A program made the translations under genes and the position numbers. The notes below the pieces were generated by a model, which ran no database searches, was not told the origin of the DNA, and worked only from the letters and a program-made list of their open reading frames with translations. A stretch of DNA of 64,000 nt from positions 1,466,313 to 1,530,312 of the forward strand of contig NW_006763139.1 of the NCBI RefSeq assembly GCF_000264905.1, written 5' to 3'. This document shows, in pieces, positions 22,070-32,986 of this stretch. The DNA is from Stereum hirsutum FP-91666 SS1 (lineage: Eukaryota; Basidiomycota; Agaricomycetes; Russulales; Stereaceae). Each line of letters opens with the position of its first letter. Within the stretch, counting starts at the first letter, position 1.

Positions 22070-24056
22070 CTAGTTGGGCATTGGCAAACGTCGCCTTGGC
22101 CCTGTCCGTGGCTTGTCAGTAGACTCCTTCACCTCAATCACCGTCCTCTCAACCTCTGCTCCCCTCGCAAGCCCTTCTGAATCTGTAGAAACACCTTTCC
22201 TCGCCGACGCCAACAACCCACCAACCTTCGCCAAAAACCCTTGCGCCGCCGTCCTGACCACCTGCGCCGCCTCCTTCCCCGCCTTCGAGCTATCCGCCTT
22301 GACCACCATCGCAGCCAACCTCTGATGCTCACTCAACCCCGCCTTAAACGTCGTCCTAATCCCCTGCAAATCTAACTCCCCTCTCGTAGCCCCAACCTCC
22401 TTCCAACTCTTGACCACATCCTCCCCAAACGCCTCCAACATCTCCACACACAGCCCCGTGTCCTCCGCCGCCGCTTCCCCCGAAGCCATCGCAGCCCTAA
22501 ACACCGACAACCACTCGCTCACGCTCAGCTCGCCTCCCTTATTGACCATCCAGCTCTGCTTATACTTCGCCCCTTCGTCCACCGCGTAGCCCGTCGCCAT
22601 ATAAAACACCCTCTTCGCGGCGGCAAAGTCGCCACAGGTCGCACAGATCCTCCACGCGAGAGTGTACACTTTCCTCGGAGGCTGACAACTCGGCCTCGAG
22701 CCTTCGCGCTGGAAAACCCAACTGAGCATCTTTGCTGCTTTCGTAGCCTGTGTTTTATCCCCCGCGAGGGCTAATGCGTTATGCGCGTATAAGGTTTCCA
22801 TAGCGTGGGGGTAGACAAAGAGCTGAATACCGCCCCGTTTCGCGTTCGCCATGATCTGTTCGGCGTAATGGATGCAATGTTCTGGTCTGCGGACCGTGTT
22901 GGCGTATTGGAGGATGGTGAGGAGGGAGTGGTGCTCGAGCGGGACCGTCTGGGTGTGTGCGGATTTCTGTTTTCGAGTCTTCGGGAGCGCGTCGTCCGGA
23001 CCTATGAGTCCGAAATGGTCGCGGATGATGTCGAAGGCGAAGTCGGGGTCGCCTGAAGGCGCGGGACCGGCGTGAGAGAATATTTTGATGAGGGAGGAAA
23101 GGATGCGTTCGTTCATGACGAAGGACGGGTCTTTCTCCATCGAACGGAGCATCCGTCGCCAGACGTACTTCGCCTCCAGAGCCATGGCTTTTCGTGATTC
23201 TGAGTCCGAGTCGTTCGTGTCTAGGTGTGATCGTCGTCTAGATAAAGCGTCAAGGAGAGAGCCGTAGATGAGTGCGCCGGCAGCGTGGGGACCTTCGGTA
23301 GGGAGTTCGTGGAAGACGTCGAAAGCTTTTTGGAAGAGCCCTGCGCGGCCGAGGACGGTGATGTAGAGGGCTACGGGGAATAGGACTTCGGTGGCATCGT
23401 CATCGGCGTGGATGCCCTTGCCGGTCAGGTAGGGAGAGTATTGCTCGTAGAGGAGGTGTACATGATCTAGCTGTTTTGAGTATTGGGACCAGTCTTCGAT
23501 GCGACAGTAGCCTGACATCATGGAGGAGTATGTCCTCAGGTTGGGCACAAAGCCGCGTCGTTTACACTGTACAAAAAGTACTTCAGGATAAGTATGAGTA
23601 TGAAATTGTGAAGAGTAGAGAACAGCGCACGTCTACGAACAGTTCCCAAGCAAGCTTGTACCGGCGAGCCTTGAAGGCCGAAGTGATCATGGCATTCCAG
23701 ACTTTGATGTTCTGCGCATCGAGAGGTGCGTTCTTGAGCATGTCGACGGCCTCGTCCATGGCGCCCTTATCGCATAATCCCCTCAAACGTCCCGCAAGGG
23801 TATATGGACTCAAGAGCCATTTGGTGTCCGCAGGATTAGTATCGGTGGATGGGACATCTCGCCGATTCTTCGTCTGGGTAAGGACGGCCTTGACTGTGGT
23901 AGGGACTGGTTGGGGAGTATATTCCGAACGTTTGAGGTCCTTCTTCTTGAGGTTTCCACGGAACTGCCAGTGCGCGGTGGATGAAGATGCGAGGAGGGGT
24001 GTCGAGGAGGAAAAGGAACGAGAGCAGACTTTGTTGTGAGCGACGGAACGAAGCAT
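22070..24056 (-). CDS. Mitochondrial pentatricopeptide-repeat (PPR)-like protein
   Basis: About 640 residues from exons 24056-23631 and 23566-22070, joined as ELFVDCKRRGFVPNLRTYSSMMSGYC, a classic PPR turn. The N-terminus MLRSVAHNKVCSRSFSSST, rich in Arg and Ser and lacking acids, is a mitochondrial targeting peptide. Helix pairs of 35-residue type follow (KVWNAMITSAFKARRYKLAWELF; YITVLGRAGLFQKAFDVF; YAHNALALAGDKTQATKAA), then a helical tail. PPR proteins bind organellar RNA and act in its processing or translation; the target of this one cannot be told. The start is the first ATG, since the upstream in-frame codon is GTG. Divergent from the secreted-protein gene at 24577. Confidence 0.8.
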
Positions 24057-24576
24057 GTCTGCCGCCTTCACGCGACTCGCGATGTTTTGCTCGCGCCTTG
24101 CCGCCACACGCCACACCACCTCTCTTTCACCCGAACCTCATCCTCGGTTTCTCCTCTTCCATGACCTTCTCTATGACCTTGTATTGTCGGACGTGCTCAT
24201 CTGATGCTCTTTTGCTTCTGCAAAGCCCGAGGTTGTGTCTGGATACACAACAAACGGTCGCCATATGGGATATTGATCCCCATTGCATCGCCATCTCTTA
24301 GTCGCATGGACCATCATCTCGGATTTGTTCGTGCTGCATGACCTCCAACGCACCCTTCGGTCTACAAATCATATCCGATCAACGGACTGGCATGGCCATT
24401 CTTTGCCAGCTCGAATGGATCTTAGTATTACACGCCTCTATTCCGTCCACGTCAGCGTTTCAATTCCTCCGACAGTTGCTATATAACCTCCCATGTGCCC
24501 GCTCTGGTTCTGCTTCCCCTCTGAGCTTTCCGTCTACGACACTTGAGATCTTGTACTAAGGAGACTTCAGAAAGAG
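24057..24576. promoter_or_regulatory. Divergent promoter, PPR gene / secreted-protein gene
   Basis: 520 bp between two outward-facing start codons. A TATATAA lies at 24480-24486, 91 bp before the ATG at 24577, and should serve the plus-strand gene. No coding signal. Confidence 0.5.
24480..24486 (+). promoter_or_regulatory. TATA box of the unknown secreted-protein gene
   Basis: TATATAA 91 bp before the ATG at 24577, at nearly the same distance as the TATA box of the secreted gene at 19998. Confidence 0.55.
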
Positions 24577-25604
24577 ATGCTATCAGCCACTTTCTCCGCA
24601 TTTTTCTTCTTTGCCTGCGCGGCATGTGTTCTCGCCATACCTACATGGGAGAACTTCAGCTCTCGGAACTCGATGGGGGACTTCGTCCCAGGCGCGTCTG
24701 TCATCGAAGCCAAAGGAGGACCCTACGGTCGGACATTAGCGTTCTACCTATCCAACACATCTCCACGAGGTGAGTTGATTTCCATCAACCACCACTCATC
24801 TCTCGAGTACTCAAAACGCACATATATCTCGTATTGTATCTAGGTACACCCGGTAACGCCACCCTCGAACAAACCTCCCTCCAAACCGCCCCAAAACTCT
24901 TCATCGACAAATCTAAACTATACATGTACACCAACGACACCTTCATCCAGCCCGTCAACGTCCTCAATGTCACCTCCTCAACATCATCATCATCACAGTC
25001 AAACTCATACGACCCACTGGGCTACAAGCTCACCATCGGGGACGTCGACAAACCCGAGGGTCTGCCCTCTGCGTGGTCCTGGACGGGGACGGTCTTGAAC
25101 TACGAGAGCGGGCTGTGGAGGAATCGGGGGATTTATTATTATTGTGTGGATAGGGGAATTTATTTGTGAGTTTCTTCTTCTTCTTTGAGGGTTTACTTGT
25201 TTGCTTGTTCTTGTATAAGGATGTGAGCTGATTTGGAGTGGTGTTTGTCTCTCGTAGGAGCTTCACACGACCTTCGCTTCATACGTGAGTTGTCGTCCTT
25301 CACAACCGACTGAGTTACAGTACTCAACGGTTTCTCCTAAACCTCCCTATAAAACAGCGACGCCGCACCAGAAGGTATATATATTTCTCACTCCTCCCAC
25401 CCGCCCTCGCACTCACGATCACGCACTCACCCAAACGCACACACGATCACGCACTCACCCAAACGCACATAAATTACAGGCTGCTACGTCATCACCCTGC
25501 ACAGCTACTCGCACCTCGCGCTCCTACAAGAGAAGGAAGAAGCCCAAGCACGGTTAGGCAACAATGGGAATGGGAATGGGGAATCCCAGTCGTCTTGGTG
25601 GTAG
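24577..25604 (+). CDS. Secreted protein of unknown family
   Basis: Begins MLSATFSAFFFFACAACVLA, a signal peptide. Five exons inferred, joining as SPRGTPGN (intron near 24771-24841), GIYLSFTRPSLHT (25166-25258), then a short exon DAAPE (about 25361-25377) and GCYVITLHSYSHLALLQ, with the stop TAG at 25602-25604. About 225 residues. The mature part has four N-glycosylation sequons (NTS, NAT, NDT, NVT), a Ser-rich stretch, and YNYESGLWRN-like and YYYCVDRG segments that suggest a beta-rich extracellular domain. The tail is helical, ending GNGNGESQSSWW. I do not recognise the family. A TATATAA sits 91 bp upstream. Secretion is well supported; the middle splice sites less so. Confidence 0.68.
25414..25469. 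repeat. 28-bp tandem duplication in an intron
   Basis: Two exact, adjacent 28-bp copies starting CACGATCACG (25414-25441 and 25442-25469) just before the acceptor of the last intron of the secreted-protein gene. It looks like a recent slippage or unequal-crossing duplication. Confidence 0.8.
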
Positions 25605-25958
25605 CAGGAGTAGCCGTTGTTGTATGATTTGAGTTTCCTCGACGTTTTTTCTACTATTTATCAGGGTTCATGGCATTGGGATAGCGGCAGTCCTGTACTA
25701 TACACACACTTCATTATCATACTCAACTCAGACTCAGCCTCAGACTCACGACATCCCGTAGTCTTAGAGCACATCACATCATAAATTAAATTATCAACTT
25801 CAGATGCTCGGTTCCAGGTTCCAGGTTTTAGGTTTTAGGTTTTAGACCCCACGAATTCTCGTTCTACGAAATACATGGTCTGTCCACCACATCCGCATCC
25901 CCGTCCCCATCCAGCACTGTACCACCATCCCTACTATCCATCGCTGCTCCATTCCCTT
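25605..25958. other. Intergenic between convergent genes, with G/T-rich heptad repeat
   Basis: 3' UTRs of the secreted-protein gene and OST1. At 25810-25845 a GGTTCCA/GGTTTTA unit is repeated five times. No gene seen. Confidence 0.6.
25810..25845. repeat. GGTTCCA/GGTTTTA heptad repeat
   Basis: Five heptads, two GGTTCCA and three GGTTTTA, followed by GACCCC. G/T-rich on one strand and loosely telomere-like, between two convergent genes. Confidence 0.75.
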
Positions 25959-27880
25959 CTACGGTTTCGTCAACCTCAAATCGACCCTCTTTACCGCCAA
26001 GCCGATAGCGAACAGACCAAGGAAAGCGGTCAGGACCGCTTTCGGTTTTTGGAGGTGTGCGGAGAGGGGGACTTTGTACGTTGCCTGTAATAATAATAAC
26101 CAACAACATAGACATAGACACGGCGCGAACAAGTTAGGGTTAAGCATTTAATTTTAGAGGTGAGCATTTGGCAAAAATGTGAGTTTGTGTGTGGAAGTGG
26201 AATGAGGATGGCGAGGATGTATGAGGAGAATGAGGATGGTGAAACGCACGTAGATCGTCCCGGTGTGTCTGTCCGTTAGGTTTTGGTAGTGGAACGTGAC
26301 GGCAGGTCGGCCGATCGTGTCGAGGTAAGTGACGTGTGTTGACATCGACTGCGAGAGGGCGGGGAAGGGAGGGAAGACCTCGATATCGCTACACAAGCAC
26401 ATTCAGATTCAGCACCTTCTACTCCTCCGACCGCTCACATCAAGAAAAAGAGAGAGAACTCACGTAGCCCCCTCCGGAAAGATAATCTTCACCTCCGCCT
26501 CATCCACCACCGCCCCAGGCAGCAACGTCTGCACCGGAACACCCACGACATACTTCCCCGTCGTCCTATCATACCCCGCCGAATCCCTCAACGGCGAGTC
26601 CCACCCGAGCGTGAAATTGTAGTTCCACCCGCCCATAATCGGATAGCGCGGCTTCAGTTCCAGAATGCTGTATTGGTTCGAAGAGGCGCCCTTGGGGACG
26701 GAGGGCACGGTGCGCAGGCGCGAGGTGGAGACGTTACCGTTCAGGTCGAGGAAGTAGGCGGAGTGGATGCCGGGGGGGAGGTGTAGTGTCATGGAGGGGA
26801 GGATGTGGGCGGGGAGTTGGCCCATGAAGGCTTGGGCTTGGTAGTCCATGCGGGAGAACTGACCTTTCAGCCTTTTCAATCACAAATCCGCATCATGAGT
26901 ATCAATCACGAAAGGAGCGAAGGGGAGGGGAGGGGAAACGTACTTCGGCCCAGCGTTATGCAGGTCGATATTGTTGTGGATGTTCAGGTTCGCGCCCCAA
27001 TGACTGATCTCGGCCATACGCTCCAGTTTCTTAATCTCCAACACGGTGAAATCATAGCGATAATGAACGGTTAGAGGTTTCTGGTTCGCCTGGATGAACT
27101 CTGTGCTGATTGACTCTGGGATGTTGCTGAACGGTCCGTAAGTGACGGTCGCGCCGGACTTGGTCGCGATACTGTCGGTCGCGAAGCTGTCGACGCCTTC
27201 GGGGGTGGTGTACGAAAGAATGTTGGGGCTCGGTGACCTATGTGCATGTCCAGGAGTAAATAAATAGAGACGCGGAAGTAGAGAGAGATAGACAGACCGA
27301 ATCTTCGTTCGTTGGGTGGAGGTCTTGTACGGGCTAAGAACGAACAGTTCGGTGTCGTACTTAAAGTTCTGCTCGTCCTTCTGCGAAGCTTGTTGCGGCC
27401 AGGGATACGTCGCATGCGTCTGCACCGTCTCGACGACCAAATTGATCGTCCCATTCACGCTCAGAGCTTTCGGGAGATCAACGGTATACAGATGCGGGTG
27501 ACTGCAACATGTCACCACAATTCCAGACGTTAGTTCACCTATGCGCGTCATATATGTATAATGTGTACGGGAACTCACCCGGTAGGATGTAAAGGCCTGG
27601 CATGCAAGCCCAACGGCTCGCTCTGTCCCTTAATCTTCGCCTCCATAAAGCTCGTCACAGCAGCCTCCTTCTCTCCCAACGCGATCGCATACTTCTGCGC
27701 GCCGTTCTCGAGAGCCTTGATGGCGTAGGTGGTCGTGACGTGGACGGAGGAGCCACCGAGGTCGACGGTGCGGACGATGGCCGCGTTTTCAAAGGAGTGC
27801 TCTGCGAGTGCTGATTGAGAAGAGAAGACGAAGAAGGAGGCGAAGAGAACGAGGAGGGGTGTTCGCCAGCGGACGGTCAT
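25959..27880 (-). CDS. OST1: Oligosaccharyltransferase subunit Ost1 / ribophorin I
   Basis: Subunit of the ER complex that moves the lipid-linked glycan to Asn of nascent proteins. The start at 27880 opens with a signal peptide (MTVRWRTPLLVLFASFFVFS). Luminal domain motifs follow in order: SFENAAIVRTVDLGGSSVHV, YKYDTELFVLSPYKT-like, PESISTEFIQANQKPLTVHYRYD, WGANLNIHNNIDLHNAGP, SAYFLDLNGNVSTSRLR, PRYPIMGGWNYNFTLGWDSP. One C-terminal membrane helix (AVLTAFLGLFAIGLAV) and a short cytosolic tail VKRVDLRLTKP end it. Six exons; exon 1 is 27880-27579. Length about 470, normal for Ost1. The stop is TAG at 25961-25959. Divergent or convergent neighbours share no function except that YOS1 nearby also serves the early secretory pathway. 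Confidence 0.95.
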
Positions 27881-28071
27881 GGTTAGGATTAGGAGAAGGA
27901 TGCGCAGTGCTTGAACTTGGACGAGACACGTATTGGCCGTTCTATTTCTGTACCCACGCGTCGCGTCTTGCCAACTCAACGCTGTGGCACTATCCAATGT
28001 GGCCCAGCATATCCACACGATATTTTCAGAGAGGAAAAGAAAAGAGCAGGGATTGTGGGTGTATATATCTA

Positions 28072-29287
28072 CTACCAGGCCCACGTCGCGCTCGGGTTCC
28101 TCAGAGGGACGTCCTCACGAACGATCCCAGCAGACACGATCCTCTTCAACTTCCGTTTCCTCTCCTCCTCCATCAGCTCCCTCCTCGTCTTGCCCTCCCT
28201 CAACACGACACTCATCTTCGAGTCCGGATGTTGTCGGATACCGTGACGTCCACGTCCCTTGGGCTCCAGTCTCTTCAGCTGTTTCGGGCCTTTGGTCACC
28301 CACGACTCCGCTGAATGATTCCGTCGCGTGAGTTAGAACGGCAAGCATAAAACATAGGAAGGGAAATGGGACGCACAGACGATCATCTTCTGCGGGTCGA
28401 TGCCCTTCTTCGCCGCGTGCTGCTTCGCGAGCACCAACATGCTCTTTATCCGCTTGCTCGCCCGCTTCTCGCTGAACGTCATCTGCAGGATGGCATAATC
28501 AATCGGCTTCCCTGCGATCTGTCGTCCGAGCTTGTTCAATTTCCTGTGTGAGATCTTGAAGTTCGCGGTCGACATTTTGTGCTATAGCCCCAACACCGAC
28601 AACAGCAGGAATGATAAAACCAATATGCGAACCAAAACAGAAACAGAACAACGTCAGAATAAAGCCGTCAGCAATCACGTATCACGTAGACGAAACCGCA
28701 ACACCTCAAACCAACACCGAAGACAAGAAAAAGACTCACATGATCCGCAATCCGTCCGACCTTCATCTGCTCAACAACAGCCGCCTCCGGAACCGCCTGA
28801 GCCTGCGTAATATCAAAAATACTCCCCGTCCCCGCCTTCGCCGTCTCTTTCTCCTTGTCCCCGTCCTTCGCCTTCGGTTTCTCGCTCTTCATCTGCTTGC
28901 GCGGTTTAGGAGCCAAGAAGTCGCGGAGCATGTCGAAGGGGGACATGGTTGCGCTGGATGGGTAGTTGGAGTTGGAGTTGGATTTGTGTTAGTGGTAGTG
29001 TTGGTTATTGCGAGACGAGATGTGGTTTGTGTGGTATGGCACGGTATGGTACAGGAAAGGAAATGGGTGGAAAGGCATACGCACTGTCGTCGACCGCCAT
29101 CCCAAGTCAAAACGCGCGATGAGGACGCGACTGGGTAGGGCTTCAGAGAACGACTGAGCTGTGCCACTGTTCGCGGTTCAAACAAATAAACAAACGGAAA
29201 TCATCAGCTCGACTGTGCTGTCTGTAAAGTAAAATACGAGAACATGAACGTACCATGACGCACACTCCGTGTCGCCAGAGGAAACAT
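28072..29287 (-). CDS. MRPL22: Mitochondrial large-subunit ribosomal protein uL22m
   Basis: Protein of the mitochondrial ribosome that lines the exit tunnel. It starts [11 protein letters not shown] at 29287, with a basic targeting peptide ([20 protein letters not shown]). A linker rich in Lys/Glu follows, then the uL22 fold: [63 protein letters not shown] and [22 protein letters not shown]. Five exons; joins inferred at RHV, RQ/HATM, DHHKMS and MIVSESW. The stop lies at 28072 (SATWAW). It is head-to-head with YOS1 with only 186 bp between start codons. The family is clear; the exon 1 assignment rests on the targeting sequence and on splice signals. Confidence 0.92.
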
Positions 29288-29473
29288 CTTGCTGAGAGAG
29301 TTATCGTCGAACGGTGATGGTGGCTAAAAGTAAAAGTCCGCTCAGTTCCAAATTTAGCACGGCCCAACACGTCGACTTGGACGCGCGCGTCGTGTCCTCA
29401 CTCACAGCTTCTCCTCCATCCTCTTCCATCCTTAATATCTGGCGTAGTGTAGGCCACCCACAGACCGCCAATC
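29288..29473. promoter_or_regulatory. Compact bidirectional promoter uL22m / YOS1
   Basis: Only 186 bp separate the ATG of uL22m (minus) from the ATG of YOS1 (plus), so both must be driven from this stretch. No TATA box is visible, as is usual for housekeeping genes. Confidence 0.65.
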
Positions 29474-30068
29474 ATGCCAAGTTTCGGCGGGATCCTCTAT
29501 GTCGTTCTTCTCTTCATCAACTCCATGGCCGTCCTCAGCGAGGACCGTTTCCTTGCACGAAGTACGTCCTTTCCCTCCCTCCCTCCCTCCCTCCCTCTCC
29601 ATCTTTCACCCACTCCTCATCCCACTCATCCTCTTCTCTTTCTCTTTCTTTTCCTTTTCGTTTCACACAAAAGTCGGCTGGTCCACCGTCCCAACGCCAA
29701 ACAACCCAACCGTCGGCTTCCAACAGCCATACGACCAATACGGCGGCAGCGCCGGCGGCGTACAGGATATCGGAGTGAAGGGACGACTTATTAATCTTAT
29801 TGGAGCGGTGCGGACGCTTATGCGAAGTATGTACAATTCCTATCGTATATTATTCGTACACAAGAAAAAAAGGGCTAACGGAACGCTAAATACGAACTCT
29901 GTGTGTATGTGAATCCACTCCCCTCCCCTGCGCCTCGCCACTCCGCCACATGTGCTACGTCAACTCGCGCTCGAATATGTTACAATTTGACATGGGATGG
30001 GACGAAAAATAGTACCACTCATAGCGTTCAATCTCGTTGTAATCGGCTACGAACTCATCCTCGGGTGA
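29474..30068 (+). CDS. YOS1: Yos1 / IER3IP1 family ER-Golgi transport protein
   Basis: Small membrane protein that acts with Yip1-Yif1 on COPII vesicles. Exons 29474-29561, 29674-29826 and 30013-30068. The first helix reads GGILYVVLLFINSMAVLSEDRFLARIGW, a family signature; then a short luminal/cytosolic loop PTPNNPTVGFQQ; then KGRLINLIGAVRTLMRIPLIAFNLVVIGYELILG as the second helix and C-terminus, all highly conserved. About 98 residues, as expected. The intron between exons 1 and 2 holds a (CCCT)n tract at 29573-29597. Very sure. Confidence 0.96.
29573..29597. repeat. (CCCT)n microsatellite in YOS1 intron 1
   Basis: About six CCCT units inside the first intron, just after the donor. Simple repeat with no coding effect. 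Confidence 0.85.
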
Positions 30069-30417
30069 AGATGCGACGACGGAAATGATCATATCATCAT
30101 ACTGCCTCTGCCCTCTGCCTCGCTTCTTCCTTCCACTTCCACCGTCCCACTTCCACTTCCGGTTCCACCGTCCCACCGCAGTCCGTCAAGCACAAGCACT
30201 TTCCGCGGGGTCATGTTGTATGATTCGTGAGAATGTGGATGATGAACGCATATCAAGGATCAAGATGAAGGATCAAGAGATGAAGGAAAGGAGAAGGAGG
30301 TATAAAAAGGAGTCATAGCAAGAAGAAGGAGAGAGAAGGGGTGTTATTCGTGGTCGTGGTTGCGGTCGTGGGCGTGCTGGACTGGGTTATGGGTTAGGGA
30401 TGCGGACGACCCATTCC
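30069..30417. other. Intergenic between convergent YOS1 and GILT-like genes
   Basis: 3' UTRs only. Contains repeated TTCCACTTCC-type stretches at about 30128-30168. No gene seen. Confidence 0.55.
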
Positions 30418-31518
30418 TTAGATGAGGTCATCGAGAGTGAGAGCTTCCTCGTCGACGAGCGCCAGGCCGTTGAGCTTCTGGTATTCGTTGTTAATCTGAC
30501 GGATGAAATCTCGAGCGGCGTGACCGTTCTGCATGAGACGGTCAATTGTATCATCGGACTGAATATATGAAGAGAGAGAGAGATCCGCAACGTACCTCGC
30601 ATTTCTGCCACGTCCCGTCATGAATGCAAACCTGCTCCCCATTAATAATCACCGTACAACTTTTCCTACACCCATCCAATCGCATAAGCACACTCCCTTT
30701 CAATAAAATCCACTCGCGAAATAAAAATGAAAGAAACACATACGTAACCCCCAACGCCCTCGTCCTAACCACACTCTCCCTCAACATCCCCACCCCCTCC
30801 TCCGCCCTCCCACTCCCATCCAACCCCGCACACCTCCCCACCCCGCTCGTCTCCCAATCGATTCCGGACGCCCGTGCGCACTTCAACGCGACGTCCGCGT
30901 TGCCGATCCGGTCCCGCGACTGGTAGTTCTGGCACATCACGAACTCCCACCAGGTCTCGAGCGGCGTGTATTTTTGCGCGCAGAGCTGTTGGACGTTTCC
31001 GGCGCATTCGGAGGGACCGTGCATGCAGGTTACGCCGAAGTCGGGTTCGGAGGCGTTGACGCTAAGGGCAATGGTAATAGTGATGAAATGACGAGTTACG
31101 GGTTGAGAACATGAGAGAAGGAGAGAAGGAGAGAAGGAGAGAACGGCTACGTACGCCCCGACAAAAGTCAACGAAAATTCAACCTTATCCCTCACTTTCT
31201 TCAACACCTGATCAAAGACAGCCTCACAAAGCTGAGCATCTAATCAATCCTCCCACAAACGGGTAACGTCAAAGCACAAGTGTCAACTTCATCCATGGAT
31301 CCTATGAACAGATGGTTGAGGGCCAACAACTGACCTGGGCAGCGGGACATGACCCCCAGCGTGACCGGGACTTTCACATCGTCAAATGGACTTGGCGTAG
31401 TAGGATTAGTCGTGAAAGGTTCTTGAGCTCCAAGTGGGTTCAACATCAACATAGCAGACGACGCCGCGAGAATGGGAAGAGAGGAAACTAAAGCGAACAG
31501 GAAAGTAGAACTGAACAT
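30418..31518 (-). CDS. GILT-like secreted thiol reductase family protein
   Basis: Belongs to the gamma-interferon-inducible lysosomal thiol reductase family, thioredoxin-fold proteins that reduce disulfides in lysosome/vacuole or outside the cell. The start at 31518 gives a signal peptide (MFSSTFLFALVSSLPILAASS). Joined exons read VPVTLGVMSRCPDAQLCEAVFDQVL, then VEFSLTFVG, ASEPDFGVTCMHGPSECAGNV and QQLCAQKY. CMHGPSEC matches the GILT signature CxHGxxEC. Later conserved parts are NYQSRDRIGNADVALKCA and KSCTVIINGEQVCIHDGTW. The usual CxxC active site appears as CPDAQLC, so the second Cys is displaced. The end DEEALTLDDLI stops at 30418. Several introns; one (about 31060-31160) holds an AGAGAAGG repeat. 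Family sure; activity uncertain. Confidence 0.85.
31114..31142. repeat. GAGAGAAG purine repeat in a GILT-gene intron
   Basis: AGAGAAGG-type unit repeated three to four times within an intron of the GILT-like gene. On the gene strand it is a CT-rich tract, which could act as a long polypyrimidine stretch. Confidence 0.75.
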
Positions 31519-31900
31519 TCTGCTTATTTTTTTGAGAGTGCGTCGGGGTGGACGATGAGCAAAGAGGCTCTGAGCAAGCAAAGGCGAGGTGGAGGACCCG
31601 GCCAGTCCTCTTTGTATGGAAGGTAGATAAGATTAGCTCATGGCGTCATCGTCCACCATTGCGCGCCACGATCGCATTCACGGCCCGCTGCTTTGGCGCA
31701 TTTCTCGCTGTGTCGAGGGCTTTGTGAGGTGTCAGAGACTGAGTATTTCAGGTTTTGAAAAGTGTAACGTATATACTTTTTTTTTTATAACGAGATGGAA
31801 ATGAAATGGTGCTAAGGTTACATCCGATGCTGTGAGACGACGACGAAGACAACCGCAACTGCGACGATACTCGGGCGCAGAACAATTTTCGAGCCTGAGC
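31519..31900. other. Intergenic between GILT-like and MIX23 genes
   Basis: Promoter and 5' leader of the GILT-like gene, then the 3' UTR of MIX23, both on the minus strand. Contains an (A/T)10 run at about 31780. No gene. Confidence 0.5.
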
Positions 31901-32986
31901 CTATGATCGTTCTTGGGCAGCCTCCCACCATTTCCGAGCCTCCACCTCCGTCGGCGGTGGTGAGAAATACCGGCAACGCGATGTAAACGCTAGACAAGGT
32001 ACGTACCCGAATCAGTCATCCAAATCAAGGGAGTGGGGAGCGAGGCGAACGGCAAACGTGAAAGTCAATCCACAGGACAGGAAAAGGGCTTACCATCAAG
32101 GGATCGGCGGCGAACGATCTTCTCGACGGCGAGCTCGTTATGCACTTGATTTCGCTGATATCATGATTTTGATTCGAATGGAAGGGCGAACGAGCGAATG
32201 GACAGCAAAGCAAGTGGATAGACGACGGGCAAATGGGCGAACGGGGAACAGGATGTAGCGTATCATTGTTGGTGTTGGACTGCAATGGAACGCACCTTGA
32301 CCTCCTCGGCAAACAACGCACCCTGGATCTTCCTCTGTCCTGCCGGATCGTCTTCCTTCTCCTGGATGACCGTCCGTTTTTGCTCCATTGATTGATCCAC
32401 GACGCCCACGCAATAGTCGATAATCTCGGTCCGTCTTCGCCAGTTCTCTGCACAGCAAAGAACCAAACCAACAACGGGAGAAGCAATGCAGAGAAGGCAA
32501 AGGCGGTCCCGGCAGAACAAGAAGACAAGGCTATTTAGGCTCAGACCGAAACACGACGAGGAGACCGGGCTCACCGACGAGTTCTTTCCATACATACAAA
32601 CATGCTTGGTCTTGGACGGTCTGACTCATCTTCCCACCGGAAGAGGAGGGCGCCAGGCGATCCTTGTCACGAAACTGTGCGTTCGTCCGATTCAGACGCA
32701 TGGTGATTGAGTCATCCAGTCGGCGATACTCTTTCATCAGCTCTGGGTATCAAGGACATGATTCATCATTCCATCAGTCCATACCATCCGTGTACAGCCA
32801 AAGTAGACAAAAGACCCGAGTTCAAGGACAAAAGGCAAGGCAGCAGCTCGGGGTGGACGGACGGACGGACGGACCTTTGAATACGGAGAGATTATGACAT
32901 GTCGACGGGGAGACGTGGACGACCTGAGGTGTGAGCGAGGGTGCTTGAACGGCAAGACTTCCCAATTCTGGCGAGCCTCGAGACAT
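31901..32986 (-). CDS. MIX23: Mitochondrial intermembrane-space protein Mix23 (CCDC58 family)
   Basis: Small helical protein of the mitochondrial intermembrane space with conserved cysteines. I place the start at 32986: MSRGSPELGSL... through CHNLSVFKELMKEYRRLDDSI, joined across the intron holding (GGAC)n. This matches the family N-terminus C..F..F.EL....R.IDD.I. Then QACLYVWKELVENWRRRTEII, DYCVGVVDQSMEQK, the DDPAGQRKIQGALFAEEVK region, RNQVHNELAVEKIVRRRSLD, and the last exon AFTSRCRYFSPPP. Four family cysteines are present (CHN, ACL, YCV, RCR). The stop TAG is at 31903-31901. About 190 residues, slightly longer than human CCDC58. The first exon is by inference; the rest is clear. Confidence 0.85.
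32855..32874. repeat. (GGAC)5 microsatellite in MIX23 intron 1
   Basis: Five exact GGAC units next to the donor side of the first MIX23 intron. Variable in length in principle; no coding effect. Confidence 0.85.
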
